From an uncultured Polycyclovorans sp. (lineage in GTDB: Bacteria; Pseudomonadota; Gammaproteobacteria; Nevskiales; Nevskiaceae): a stretch of 64,000 bases of DNA. How positions within the stretch are numbered: position 1 is the stretch's first letter; each line of letters begins with the position of its first letter. Below are positions 18,850 to 29,100 of this stretch, piece after piece. Made by a program: the position numbers and the translations under genes. The stretch is from contig CAKZHZ010000019.1 in the NCBI GenBank assembly GCA_936928855.1, forward strand, positions 124,001 to 188,000, written 5' to 3'. The notes under the pieces were generated by a model that searched no databases, had not been told where the DNA came from, and saw only the letters and a list, made by a program, of their open reading frames with translations.

Positions 18850-20775
18850 ATGCCGATTGGCCGTCTTGCCCTGCTGACCTGCTGCCTGTGGCTGACCGCC
18901 TGCGGGCGGGCGCCCCCGGCCGATCCGGCGCCGCTGACTCCACCGCAGGCGGCAGATGCGCTGGTGGCGCGCATCAACCAGTGGGAACTCGATAACGCGC
19001 CCCGCCTGTCGGCTGCGTTCTGGGTGGGCGCCACCTACATCACCCCGGACAGCCAGCAGCTGTCGGCCGCCGCCGGCGAGGCCGTGCTGGCGGCGTCCGC
19101 CGAACATCTGGAGGCCGCCAAGGCCTTCGTCGGTGTGCCGGGGCTGCGGCCGCAGACCGCGCGTGCTCTGTCGCTGCTGCGCAACGTGGCCGCACCGGCC
19201 CCGTCAGATCCCGCGCTGCAGGCCGAGCTGGCCACCCTGATGGCCCGCATGGAGGCCCACTACGGCGCCGCCAAATGGTGCCCGGGCGATGACCGGCCCT
19301 GCCTGTCACTGCCGGACATCGAAAAGATCATCAACAACCCCGATATGCAGGAAACCCCCGAGGCACTGGCCGCCGCCTGGGCCGGATGGCGCGCTGCCGC
19401 CGAACCACTGCGGGAGGACTACGCGCGCTTCGTCACCCTCATGAACACCGGCGCCCGTGAGATGGGCGCTGCCGATACCGGCGAAATCTGGCGCGGTGGC
19501 TATGACCTGCCGCCCGAGGCCTTTGCCGTCGAAGTGGAGCGCCTGTGGAACCAGGTGCAGCCGCTCTACGAAGCCCTGCACTGTCATGTGCGGGCGCGGC
19601 TCAACAGCCACTACGGCGATGACGTGGTGCCGGCAGAAGGCCTGATTCCTGCACACCTGCTGGGCAACATGTGGGCGCAGCAGTGGTCCAACCTCTACCC
19701 CCTGCTGGCGCCGTATCCCGATGTCGGCGACCTGGATGTCTCCGCAGCACTGAAGGCGCGGCGCGAGGCGGCACTGCGGCAACAGCTCGACGGGCTGGAG
19801 ACACCGGTGCCGCCGCTGGCGCGCGCCGAAGCCGAGCAGGCGGCCGACCGCGACATCGCCATCGAGATGACCCGCATCGCCGAGGACTTCTACACCTCAC
19901 TCGGGTTTCCCGCCTTGCCCGACAGCTTCTGGCAGCGGTCCATGCTGGTAAAGCCGCGGGACCGCGAAGTGGTCTGCCATGCCAGTGCCTGGGACATGGA
20001 CTATCGCGGCGATGTCCGTATCAAGCAGTGCATCGAGCCTGATGAGGACCAACTCACCACCATTCATCACGAGCTGGGGCACGTCTACTACTACCTCCAG
20101 TACAACCATCTGCCGCCGGTGTTCCAGACGGGCGCGCATGACGGCTTTCACGAAGCCGTGGGCGACACCATCACCCTCAGCCTGACGCCGGAGCATCTCG
20201 CCAAGGTTGGCCTGATCCCGAAGGCGGAGGTTCGGCCGGAGGCCGAGATCAACCAGCAGATGAAGCTGGCGCTGGACAAGATCACCTTCCTGCCCTGGGG
20301 CAAGCTGGTGGACCAGTGGCGTTGGAAAGTCTTTGCCGGCGAGGTGTTGCCGGCGGCCTACAACGAGGCCTGGTGGCAGCTGCGGGCGCAGTACCAGGGC
20401 GTGGCGCCACCCGTGCCGAGGGGGACGGCCGCCTTCGATCCCGGGGCCAAGTACCACATCCCCGGCAACACGCCCTACAACCGTTATTTCCTCGCGTTCG
20501 TGCTGCAGTTCCAGTTCCAGAAGGCACTGTGCGAGGCGGCCGGCCACACCGGCCCACTGCACCGCTGCGACATCTACGGCAACCCCGCAGCCGGCGAGCG
20601 CCTGCGCAGCATGCTGGCCCTGGGCGCCCGTCAACCGTGGCAGGACAGCCTGGAGGCCCTGACCGGCCAGCGCGAGATGGATGCCTCGGCCCTGATCGAC
20701 TATTTCAAGCCGCTGCTGCGATATCTGGAGACGCAGAATCAGGGCCGCACCTGCGGCTGGACGGGTGCCGACTGA
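18850..20775 (+). CDS. M2 family (ACE-like) dipeptidyl carboxypeptidase lipoprotein
   Basis: Zinc peptidase of family M2, related to animal angiotensin-converting enzyme, which removes C-terminal dipeptides. The 641-residue protein has a lipoprotein signal with lipobox LTACG, so it should be anchored in the cell envelope. The zinc motif is HHELGHVYYY (His407, Glu408, His411) with the third ligand Glu435 in HDGFHEAVGD. The C-terminal YFKPLLRYLETQN resembles ACE. The dipeptides it would release are substrates of the POT transporter encoded 3 bp upstream. Its stop overlaps the start of the patatin gene. Confidence 0.93.
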   Translation: MPIGRLALLTCCLWLTACGRAPPADPAPLTPPQAADALVARINQWELDNAPRLSAAFWVGATYITPDSQQLSAAAGEAVLAASAEHLEAAKAFVGVPGLRPQTARALSLLRNVAAPAPSDPALQAELATLMARMEAHYGAAKWCPGDDRPCLSLPDIEKIINNPDMQETPEALAAAWAGWRAAAEPLREDYARFVTLMNTGAREMGAADTGEIWRGGYDLPPEAFAVEVERLWNQVQPLYEALHCHVRARLNSHYGDDVVPAEGLIPAHLLGNMWAQQWSNLYPLLAPYPDVGDLDVSAALKARREAALRQQLDGLETPVPPLARAEAEQAADRDIAIEMTRIAEDFYTSLGFPALPDSFWQRSMLVKPRDREVVCHASAWDMDYRGDVRIKQCIEPDEDQLTTIHHELGHVYYYLQYNHLPPVFQTGAHDGFHEAVGDTITLSLTPEHLAKVGLIPKAEVRPEAEINQQMKLALDKITFLPWGKLVDQWRWKVFAGEVLPAAYNEAWWQLRAQYQGVAPPVPRGTAAFDPGAKYHIPGNTPYNRYFLAFVLQFQFQKALCEAAGHTGPLHRCDIYGNPAAGERLRSMLALGARQPWQDSLEALTGQREMDASALIDYFKPLLRYLETQNQGRTCGWTGAD

Positions 20776-22556
20776 TGGACGTGCGTGCGGTGCTTGCGGA
20801 CAGCCCGCTGTTCGCCGAGGTGGACCCCGAGGTGGTCAACGCCTTGGCGGATCAGGCCGATGTCGTGGGGCTGCGCGGCGGCGAGCGCCTGTTTGCACTG
20901 GGCGAGGCGGCGAGCGCGGTGTACGTGGTGGCCTCCGGCCGGCTTCGGGCGCTCAACGAGGATGGCAGCCTGCTCGGAGAGATCGGGCGCGGCGAGCCGA
21001 TCGGCGAGATGGGTCTGCTGACCGACGAGCCGCATCGCGCCACCGTGGTGGCGGTGCGCGACAGCATCCTCCTGCGGGTGGAGCGGGAGGCCCTGGTTGC
21101 CCTGTTCGCGGCCAATCCGGTGGCCTTGCTGCAAACCGTGCGGGTGATCGTGCACCGCTTGCGGCCCACCGCGCAGGAAAAGCGGCGAGCGCGCACACGC
21201 GGTCAGCGCACGGTCGCCGTCATCCCGGCCGTGCCGGGGCTGGACGTGCGGCCGCTGGCGCAGCAACTGGTGGCCTGCCTGTCGCCGTTGGGGAAGACCG
21301 CGCTGCTGGATCCCGAAGCGGTCAACGCCGCGCTGGGCGAGGGTGCCGCTGCGGCCCCCTTCGAGGACGGGCCACGCAACGAACGGCTGATGACCTGGCT
21401 GGCCGATCAGGAGCGGCAACACCGGTACCTGGTCTACACCTGCCCGCCCACCGCCGGCCCCTGGGCGCGGCGCTGCATGCGCCAGGCCGACCGCGTGCTG
21501 ATGGTGGTGCCCAGCGGCGCCATGCCCATGGCCACCGTGATGATCGACGAGCTGGGGCAGAGCGGTTCGCTGGCCAGTCGTGATCTGCTGGTGCTGCGTC
21601 CCCAGGATGTCGATGCGGGGAACGTACTGGGCTGGCGCGCACGCGTGAACGCCGTCTCCCATTTCTATGTCCGCCCCGGCGTGGCGGACGACCTTCACAG
21701 CCTGGCGCGTGCCTTTACCGGGCGTGGCGTCGGCCTGGTGCTGGGCGGTGGTGGCGCGCGCGGTTTCGCCCATCTCGGCCTGATGCGGGCGCTGGACGAA
21801 CTCGGCATTCCCATCGACGCCGTGGGCGGCAGCAGCATGGGGGCCTTCTTTGCCGCCCTGCGGGCCTGCGGGCATGACTACGACACCATGCTGTCCATCG
21901 CCCGCGAAACCTTCGTCGACAACAACTTCCTCAACGACTACCTGTTCCCCTCGGTGGCGCTGGTGCGTGGGCGCAAGTTCGTGCGCCGGCTGCACGACAT
22001 CTTTGGCGATCATCAGATCGAGCACCTGCGGCTGCCGTACTTCTGCGTGTCCAGCAACCTTTCCCGCGGCCGCGCCGAAGTGCACGATCGCGGCCCCCTG
22101 TACCTCTGGACCGCGACCAGCATGGCGGTGCCGGGCGTGGCGCCGCCGGTGGTCTATCGCGAGGACCTGCTGGTCGACGGCGCCCTGCTCAACAGCCTGC
22201 CCACCGACATCATGAAGAACCTCGATCGCGGTCTGGTGGTGGCCTCCGATGTCTCCACCGGTGGCGAGCTGCGTGCGCCCGGCATCGAAGGCCCCGACCC
22301 CGAAGGCCTGTTCAACTGGGCTGCCGACAGCAAGCGGCCAGGGCTGTTCAGCATCATGTTCCGCACCGCCACCGTCACCAGCGAAACCGCCCGCAAGGTA
22401 CGTGCGGAGAGTGCCGACGTGTATCTGCGCATGCCGGTCACCGGCATCGCCCTGTTCGACTGGAAGCACTTCGACGCCGTCATCGAGCGCAGCTACACCC
22501 ATGCGCTCGAACAGCTCACCCCGCTGCGTGATGGCCTGCTGGCCGGCGAGATATGA
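20775..22556 (+). CDS. Cyclic-nucleotide-binding patatin-like phospholipase (NTE/RssA-type)
   Basis: A 593-residue protein with an N-terminal cNMP-binding/Crp-type domain (about 1-130; LRGGERLFALGEAASAVYVV, GEIGRGEPIGEMGLLT), a middle region (about 140-310) like that of neuropathy-target-esterase-type proteins, and a C-terminal patatin domain. The patatin part has the oxyanion motif GGGGARGFAHLG, the nucleophile Ser354 in GGSSMG and the catalytic Asp468 in VDGALLNSLP. It likely hydrolyses lysophospholipids. No membrane segment is evident. Its ATG overlaps the preceding stop (TGATG), and its end overlaps the next gene. Confidence 0.92.
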   Translation: MDVRAVLADSPLFAEVDPEVVNALADQADVVGLRGGERLFALGEAASAVYVVASGRLRALNEDGSLLGEIGRGEPIGEMGLLTDEPHRATVVAVRDSILLRVEREALVALFAANPVALLQTVRVIVHRLRPTAQEKRRARTRGQRTVAVIPAVPGLDVRPLAQQLVACLSPLGKTALLDPEAVNAALGEGAAAAPFEDGPRNERLMTWLADQERQHRYLVYTCPPTAGPWARRCMRQADRVLMVVPSGAMPMATVMIDELGQSGSLASRDLLVLRPQDVDAGNVLGWRARVNAVSHFYVRPGVADDLHSLARAFTGRGVGLVLGGGGARGFAHLGLMRALDELGIPIDAVGGSSMGAFFAALRACGHDYDTMLSIARETFVDNNFLNDYLFPSVALVRGRKFVRRLHDIFGDHQIEHLRLPYFCVSSNLSRGRAEVHDRGPLYLWTATSMAVPGVAPPVVYREDLLVDGALLNSLPTDIMKNLDRGLVVASDVSTGGELRAPGIEGPDPEGLFNWAADSKRPGLFSIMFRTATVTSETARKVRAESADVYLRMPVTGIALFDWKHFDAVIERSYTHALEQLTPLRDGLLAGEI

Positions 22557-23056
22557 GCATGGAACATCCGCCATCGGTGAACCCCTCGGGCGCGACCGTG
22601 CGACGGCTGCCCCCGGGCGACCTCGCCAGTTGCCGGGCATTGCTGGCGATGTTCGGCCGCGCCTTCGAAGACCCTGCCAGCTACACCCAGGCGCAGCCGG
22701 ACGACGCCTGGCTGAGCCGCCTGCTGGGCGCCGAACATGTCATCGCCATTGCCGCGTTTGACCAGGCGCGGGTGGTCGGGGGGCTCGTTGCCTACGTGCT
22801 CGACAAGCTCGAACAGGCGCGGCGCGAGGTGTACCTCTATGACCTCGCGGTCGAGATGTCCCATCGCCGTCGCGGCATCGCCACCGCCCTGATCGAAGCG
22901 CTCAAGGCCGAGTCGGCGGCAGCTGGCGCCTATGTCATCTTCGTGCAGGCCGATTACCGCGACGATCCCGCCGTTGCCCTCTACAGCAAGCTGGGCATTC
23001 GGGAGGATGTCATGCACTTCGATATTGACGTAAGCGCAAGCCCGGAGGGCAGCTGA
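22553..23056 (+). CDS. GNAT acetyltransferase closely resembling AAC(3)-I
   Basis: A 167-residue GNAT protein. The acetyl-CoA site is RRRGIATALIEALK. From about residue 65 on it matches plasmid-borne aminoglycoside 3-N-acetyltransferase AAC(3)-I closely as I remember it: AAFDQARVVGGLVAYVL, EVYLYDLAVEMSHRRRGIA, GAYVIFVQADYRDDPAVALY and SKLGIREDVMHFDID are nearly line-for-line. It may acetylate gentamicin-type aminoglycosides or a native amine. It overlaps the patatin gene by 4 bp and has the same GC-rich character, so it looks resident rather than newly acquired. No integron features are near it. Confidence 0.85.
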   Translation: MSMEHPPSVNPSGATVRRLPPGDLASCRALLAMFGRAFEDPASYTQAQPDDAWLSRLLGAEHVIAIAAFDQARVVGGLVAYVLDKLEQARREVYLYDLAVEMSHRRRGIATALIEALKAESAAAGAYVIFVQADYRDDPAVALYSKLGIREDVMHFDIDVSASPEGS

Positions 23057-23247
23057 AATTGTCAATATTGTGTCTGGGATAGTGGGTTTATTGGGTCCGA
23101 TTTCCCACTCAGATCCGATGCAAAGTGCCCAATCCAGTGTTGTAGGTAGAAGATAGGCGCAGTAGCCTCGCGGGCAGGGAGTATTTGAATTTGTGCAGCA
23201 AGGACGCGAAGCCGACATCTGATTCCGCGTCCTGGACAGGGGGAGTC

Positions 23248-26169
23248 ATGCTCGGATTGGGTCGTCAGTTGTTTCGCGTCATTGTCGCGGTCGGTGTTTT
23301 TTCAGGCCTGAACTCAGCGTTTGCGATGAGCACGTCTGGCGCGCTCAATGTGACCGAATCCGGCGCTGCAACGTATTCGATTCCCGTCGTTGTCCCGCCG
23401 GGGAACAAAGGGGTCGAGCCATCAGTTGCATTGACGTATAGCAGCCAGGGCGGCAACGGCTGGATGGGCGTCGGCTGGTCTGTTGCTGCGGGATCGGCGA
23501 TCTCCCGTTGTCCAAAGAACATTCGGCAGGACGGAGAGCCCGGCGCCGTTACGTTCACCTCGTCTGATCGATTCTGCCTGGATGGGCAGCGCTTGATACT
23601 GGTGTCTGGAAGCACCTACGGCGGCAATGGCGCGGAGTATCGAACCGAGATTGAAAGCTACTCAAAGATCATCTCATACGGAACGTCCGGATCCGGCCCG
23701 GCCTACTTCAAGGTATGGACACGGTCGGGCGATCAGATCGAGTACGGCAATAGCGTCAGTGCAAAGGTTCAGGTACCCGGGGCATCGACCGTCAGAGTTT
23801 GGGCGATGAACAAGGTGACCGATCCCAATGGCAATTACATGGACATGGAGTACTTCAAAGATCTTGGAGAGTTCCATCTTTCGGCGGTCAACTACGGAGG
23901 CAACTACTTCACCGGGCGCACCCACGACCTTTCGGTGAACTTGTCATTCGAATCAAGGACCGACGTCATCTCTCTGTACCAGGGTGGCGCGCGAATGACG
24001 AACCGATACCGCGTGTCGAGGATTACAACCAAAGCGTCGTCGAACACCATACGGCGCTACGAGCTTAGCTATGAGCAAAGCCCTGCGACCACGCAGTCTC
24101 GTTTGACGTCCATTCGGGAGTGTACGGGGGCCACGGGAATCAGCGCGGCCAATTGCAAGCCACCGACGACGTTCCAGTGGCAGGGCCTGCCTGCTTCGAG
24201 TGTGAAGTATCAATCAGGGCCGGTGACGGACATCTGTGCCAACGGCTCAGGCAGCTATGGCAGTTGCAACAACTCGGAGAATCGGTACCACACCAAGTAC
24301 CCCGATATCAATGGGGATGGGAAGTCCGATATGTGTTGGCGTCCGGATTCCGGTATCCGATGCGTTCTATCCACCGGCAGCGGATGGGACCTGAACAACC
24401 AGATCATCACTGATATCTGCGGTGATGGCTCGTCGGCACACGGGGTCTGCAATGACTCCGACAACTGGGACACGATCAACTACTCCGACATGAACGGCGA
24501 TGGACTCGCTGATCTCATCTATCGGGGTGATCAGGGGATCCAGGTGTGGCTGTCCAACGGCAATGGCTTCGGCAACCGAAGGTCGACAGGAATCTGCGCC
24601 AACAACTCCACTGCCTATGGGGTGTGTAACTCGCTCGGGAACTACCTCTCGCTACGCGTCGCCGACGTGAACGGCGATGGTTTGGGTGACGTATGCATAC
24701 AGGGTGATGACGGTATTCGCTGTTATAAGGCATCGAACGCGCTGGGGTTCAATTTCGATCTGCAGAACCCAATCGTGACGACCATCTGTGTGCATCACTC
24801 GCAGGCGCATGGCGCCTGCGACAACTACGACAACACCCGAACGGTGACATACGTTGATGTCAGTGGCGACGGGCGTGCAGATCTGATCTATCGAGGGGAC
24901 CAAGGTGTGCAGACCTGGTTCTCGACTGGAACCGGGTTTGTTTTGGCGGATTCATCGGGGATCTGTGCCAACAACTCCACAGCCTATGGTGTCTGCAACG
25001 ATCAGGATAATCACAACTCGATACGGTTTACCGACATCAACGGAGACAGCCTGCCGGACATGTGTTTCCGAGCCGATCAGGGGATTCGTTGCATCCCCGC
25101 CACGGGCATGGGGTGGGACACCGACAATCAGATCATCACGGATATCTGCGGGAACAACAGCACGTCCTACGGTGTCTGCAACGACAACGACAACTTCATG
25201 ACGCTAAGCTTCTTCGGTGACGTTAATGGGGATGGACGTTCCGATCTGATGTACCGGGGTGATCAGGGGATCCAACTCTGGTTTTCCACGGGATACGGAT
25301 TCGCCAATCGCCAAGCGTACACGATATGTGCCAACGGCTCAGGTTCGTATGGCATCTGCAATGACAACGACAACTACCTGACCATCACGGTTGCCGATAT
25401 CAACGGGGATGCCATGGGCGATATCGCATATCGCAGTGACCTGGGTCTGCGTGCCTTTATTGCGGAAGGTGAAATTCCAGATCTGCTCAGCGGCATAACC
25501 ACCGGTATCGGTCACCATTCGCAGATCACCTATCGCCCGTTGACCGACAGCAGCGTTTACCAGAAGGGAACGTCATACACGAGCTACCCAACCGTTTCGG
25601 TTCAGATGGCGATGTATGTCGCGAGTGAGTTGGCTGTCGAGTCGGGTTCGGGTCAAGGTAACGTGGTGACCCGTTATCGTTACGAGGACCTCAAGACGGA
25701 TGTGCTGGGGTACGGGTCGCTCGGCTTTGCACAGTTCACCGAGCTGCAGGTCAACACGGCGCTGCAGAAGGTAACGAAGTTTCGGCAGAACTTCCCTTAT
25801 GTCGGAATGCCGTCAGAAATGCGGAACGAGGCAATCAATCAAAACGGTATCCCTGTCGTAAAACGCGAGGAAACGTATCTGCATCAGTGCGTACACCCCG
25901 TGACGGGACTGCCATGTACGTTGGCGCCGGGGCAGCGATACTTTCCCCATGTCCAAAGTCAGACCACGACCAGTACGGATTTGAGTGGGTGGCCATTTCC
26001 AACGGTGAACGCGAGCTTTGTCTATGACGACTACGGGAATGTCGTGGAGACCACAACGACCACCAGTGATGGTTTTACCAAGCATGTAGAGAACACCTAT
26101 CGCAACGACACGGTCAACTGGATTCTGGGGCTGTTGACCAAGTCTGTTGTCACCACCACAGCGCCGTAA
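23248..26169 (+). CDS. SpvB/TcdB-type protein with VCBS/FG-GAP repeats, Sec signal
   Basis: A 973-residue exported protein. The start ATG at 23248 follows a strong ribosome binding site (AGGGGGAG); an upstream TTG at 23185 is less likely. A signal peptide (LFRVIVAVGVFSGLNSAFAM) leads into a SpvB-type N-terminal domain (SGAATYSIPVVVPPGNKG, ALTYSSQGGNGWMGVGWS). Residues about 329-740 hold seven repeats of about 60 residues, each with a calcium-loop DxNGDGxxD and an IC-x8-10-C pair. The C-terminal part matches TcdB middle-region proteins and stops where single-chain homologues continue into YD repeats. The continuation is the next gene, 13 bp downstream. GC is visibly lower than in the neighbours. 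Confidence 0.85.
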   Translation: MLGLGRQLFRVIVAVGVFSGLNSAFAMSTSGALNVTESGAATYSIPVVVPPGNKGVEPSVALTYSSQGGNGWMGVGWSVAAGSAISRCPKNIRQDGEPGAVTFTSSDRFCLDGQRLILVSGSTYGGNGAEYRTEIESYSKIISYGTSGSGPAYFKVWTRSGDQIEYGNSVSAKVQVPGASTVRVWAMNKVTDPNGNYMDMEYFKDLGEFHLSAVNYGGNYFTGRTHDLSVNLSFESRTDVISLYQGGARMTNRYRVSRITTKASSNTIRRYELSYEQSPATTQSRLTSIRECTGATGISAANCKPPTTFQWQGLPASSVKYQSGPVTDICANGSGSYGSCNNSENRYHTKYPDINGDGKSDMCWRPDSGIRCVLSTGSGWDLNNQIITDICGDGSSAHGVCNDSDNWDTINYSDMNGDGLADLIYRGDQGIQVWLSNGNGFGNRRSTGICANNSTAYGVCNSLGNYLSLRVADVNGDGLGDVCIQGDDGIRCYKASNALGFNFDLQNPIVTTICVHHSQAHGACDNYDNTRTVTYVDVSGDGRADLIYRGDQGVQTWFSTGTGFVLADSSGICANNSTAYGVCNDQDNHNSIRFTDINGDSLPDMCFRADQGIRCIPATGMGWDTDNQIITDICGNNSTSYGVCNDNDNFMTLSFFGDVNGDGRSDLMYRGDQGIQLWFSTGYGFANRQAYTICANGSGSYGICNDNDNYLTITVADINGDAMGDIAYRSDLGLRAFIAEGEIPDLLSGITTGIGHHSQITYRPLTDSSVYQKGTSYTSYPTVSVQMAMYVASELAVESGSGQGNVVTRYRYEDLKTDVLGYGSLGFAQFTELQVNTALQKVTKFRQNFPYVGMPSEMRNEAINQNGIPVVKREETYLHQCVHPVTGLPCTLAPGQRYFPHVQSQTTTSTDLSGWPFPTVNASFVYDDYGNVVETTTTTSDGFTKHVENTYRNDTVNWILGLLTKSVVTTTAP

Positions 26170-26182
26170 GGGGGAGGAAGAC

Positions 26183-29100
26183 ATGGAAATCTTCAAGGAC
26201 ATCTCCCGGCGTGCCCGCGCAGCGGGCGTACTGATCACGCTCATGACGCCCGTGTTCTCGGCCTATGCAGGCGTGTCAGTCCGGACCAGTGCGTTCGAGT
26301 ATGACGATCGAGGCAATCTCATCAAGGAAGTGATCGAGCCGAACGACTCGGATCTATGCCTGGTGAGCGAGTTTCAGGTCAATCATTTCGGAAGACGCAC
26401 CGGTAGCACGGTTCGAAACTGCAACGGAAGCCCTTTGCCGGATGGCGTCGAAGCGTCGGCTCCTGCGGGGAGTGCGGTGATTGCTTCGCGGTCGACATCG
26501 ACGGGATACGACACTTCTGGTCGATACGTTTCGGTGGTTACCAATCCTGTCGGGCATTCCAGCCAGACAAGCTTTGAGCCGCGGTACGGCAATCTGGTCT
26601 CCGCCACCGACGAGAACAACCTCACGGTCACTGCCAGTTATGATGATTGGGGGCGCAAGACGCATACGGTCGATGCGGTCAGTAACCAGGAATCGATCAG
26701 CTACCACTACTGTGCAGGCTACAACGCCGGATACGCGATCTGCCCATCCAATGCACGGTACTTGGTGGAAGTGCAAAAGCTGTCGCCACTGGGCACGACC
26801 AACGGCCCCTGGACGAAGACTTATTTCGACGAGCTCGATCGCGCCGTACTGAAAGAGACCGTAGGTTTTGATGGTGTGACAATCATCAAGCAGCTGACGG
26901 ACTACGACGCACTTGGGCAGTTGCAGCGGACCTCGAAGCCGCACCGCGCCGGGGATGCGGTGCACTGGGCTGAGTACAGTTATGACCAGTACGGACGTGT
27001 GACGCGGGTGCAGTCGCCGAATGGCGCGGTGACCGAGACTACGTTCAAGGGACAGATCACCGAAGTGACCAATGCCAAGGGGCAGATGGAGGCGCGCGTG
27101 ATCAACAGTCAGGGATGGCTCGTGAAAAGCGTTGATGCTCAGGGCAACGAACTGCATATGCAGTATGACCCGCTGGGCAACCTCATCCGCACCGAAGATC
27201 CGGACGGCAATGTCACGACCATGTCCTATGACCTGCGCGGGCGGAAGACAGCCATCAATGACCCGAACATGGGCACATGGAGCTATGTCTACAACAGCCT
27301 GGGTGAGCTGATCGAACAAACCGACGCAAAGTCTCAGGTCACCGCGCTTGAGTACGACCTGCTGGGGCGCATGGTCAGGCGAACCGAGCCCGACTTGGTG
27401 TCGGAGTGGCGCTATGACCGCAACCTGCAGGGCCTGCCGTGCGGCAAGAGTGCAGGCAAGCTCTGTGTTGCGCAGTCCAATAACGGGTACAAGCGGGAGC
27501 TGACCTACGACAGCAAGGGCAGGCCTTCGCAGACCGAAGTGGAGATCGACGAGGTCTACACGACATCCGTGACCTATGACACGGCGGGACGCGGCGTCGC
27601 CACCTTGACCTATCCCGGCGGTTTTGCGATCAAACACGCGTATACCACTCACGGTCGCTTGCTGGATGTCCGCAATGCCGCGAATGACAAGCTTTATTGG
27701 CAGGCCAATGATGTCGATGCGGAGGGCCATATCCTGGAAGAGGAGTATGGAAGTGGTACCACCGTGCAGTACAACTACAACAATGCGACCGGACGCGTCA
27801 TGGATATCATGGCCGGAGCAAACAACCGCATTCAGGACCTGTCCTACGAATACGACCTGTTGGGCAATGTCACGTCGCGCTCAGATTCCAATGAATCGCT
27901 GACTGAAACCTTCCAGTACGACAACCTCAATCGCTTGACACAGACCTTGGTCAACTCCACGGCTGCCGGTTCTGTGATGCGGGCCTACAACTATGGCGTG
28001 AATGGCAACATCACAAGCCGGGGGGGCGTCGGCGCTTACCACTATGGCGATGCCGGGAACCCCAGTGTGCGACCGCATGCGGTGAGGCGCATCGATCAGT
28101 CCAACGGAGCGCTTGAGTACGTCTACGATGCCAATGGCAACATGACGAACAAGATCGTCAAGAACGGTAGTGGCAGTGTAGTGGCGTACAAGAGTGTGGC
28201 AGTCACCTACAGCAGCTACAACATGCCGACGGCCTTCCACAGGCCGGGGGCCCTGCTGGTGCCCCAGGTGAGCCTCAGCTTCGAGTACGGACCTGATCGT
28301 CAGCGGTTCCGCCAGCAGGCCAATAACGACATCACCACCTACGTCCATCCCGACAACCTCGGCGGGTTGCTCTACGAAAAGCGCAAGGTCTCAGGCTTCA
28401 CTCATCATCGGTACTACATCTCCGCGGGCGGCATGCCGGTGGCGCAAGTTATCCGCAATAACCTCGGCATGACCGTCTCGACGGAATATCTGTTCCGCGA
28501 TGCGCTCGGCTCCACCGTCACCATCACCAACGGTCTCTCGCTGGTATCTGAACGCCTTGGCTACGAAGCCTTCGGCAAGCGTCGGCGCGCCAATGGGCGT
28601 GAGGCCGATGGGCTGGAAGGCAACAACACCGACCGCGGGTTCACCAATCACGAACATCTTGATGAGCTGGGGCTCATCCACATGAATGGGCGCGTGTACG
28701 ACCCGGAGATCGGGCGCTTCCTCACACCCGATTTCATTGTTCAGCAGCCGGACAACATTCAGAGTCACAACCGGTATAGCTATGCGGTCAACAACCCGCT
28801 GATCTACACCGACCCCAGCGGACACATTTTTGGTATCGGGCGGGCGCTCAAGAATCTCGAGCGGAGTGTTCGCCACGAAGTGAAGCGCTGGGAAAGTGAC
28901 TTCCGAAATGAACTGCGGCGTCCGAACAGTCTGTTGGGGCCGGTGCTGAGGATCGCGGGTTACGCAGGAGCCCTTCTCTGTCCGACGCCAGCGGGAGCTG
29001 CAGGCTGTGTGGCCGCTGTGGATGCAACGATCGGGCGAGCACAAGGGGTGAAGGGAAGTGAACTGGTTCGCTCCAGCCTGCGCGCTGGCGCGACCGCGTT

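Noticed and set aside
22553..23056. Integron cassette origin for the AAC(3)-I-like gene
   Set aside because: No integrase or attC-like site is nearby, and the gene overlaps the upstream lipase gene in a GC-matched operon.
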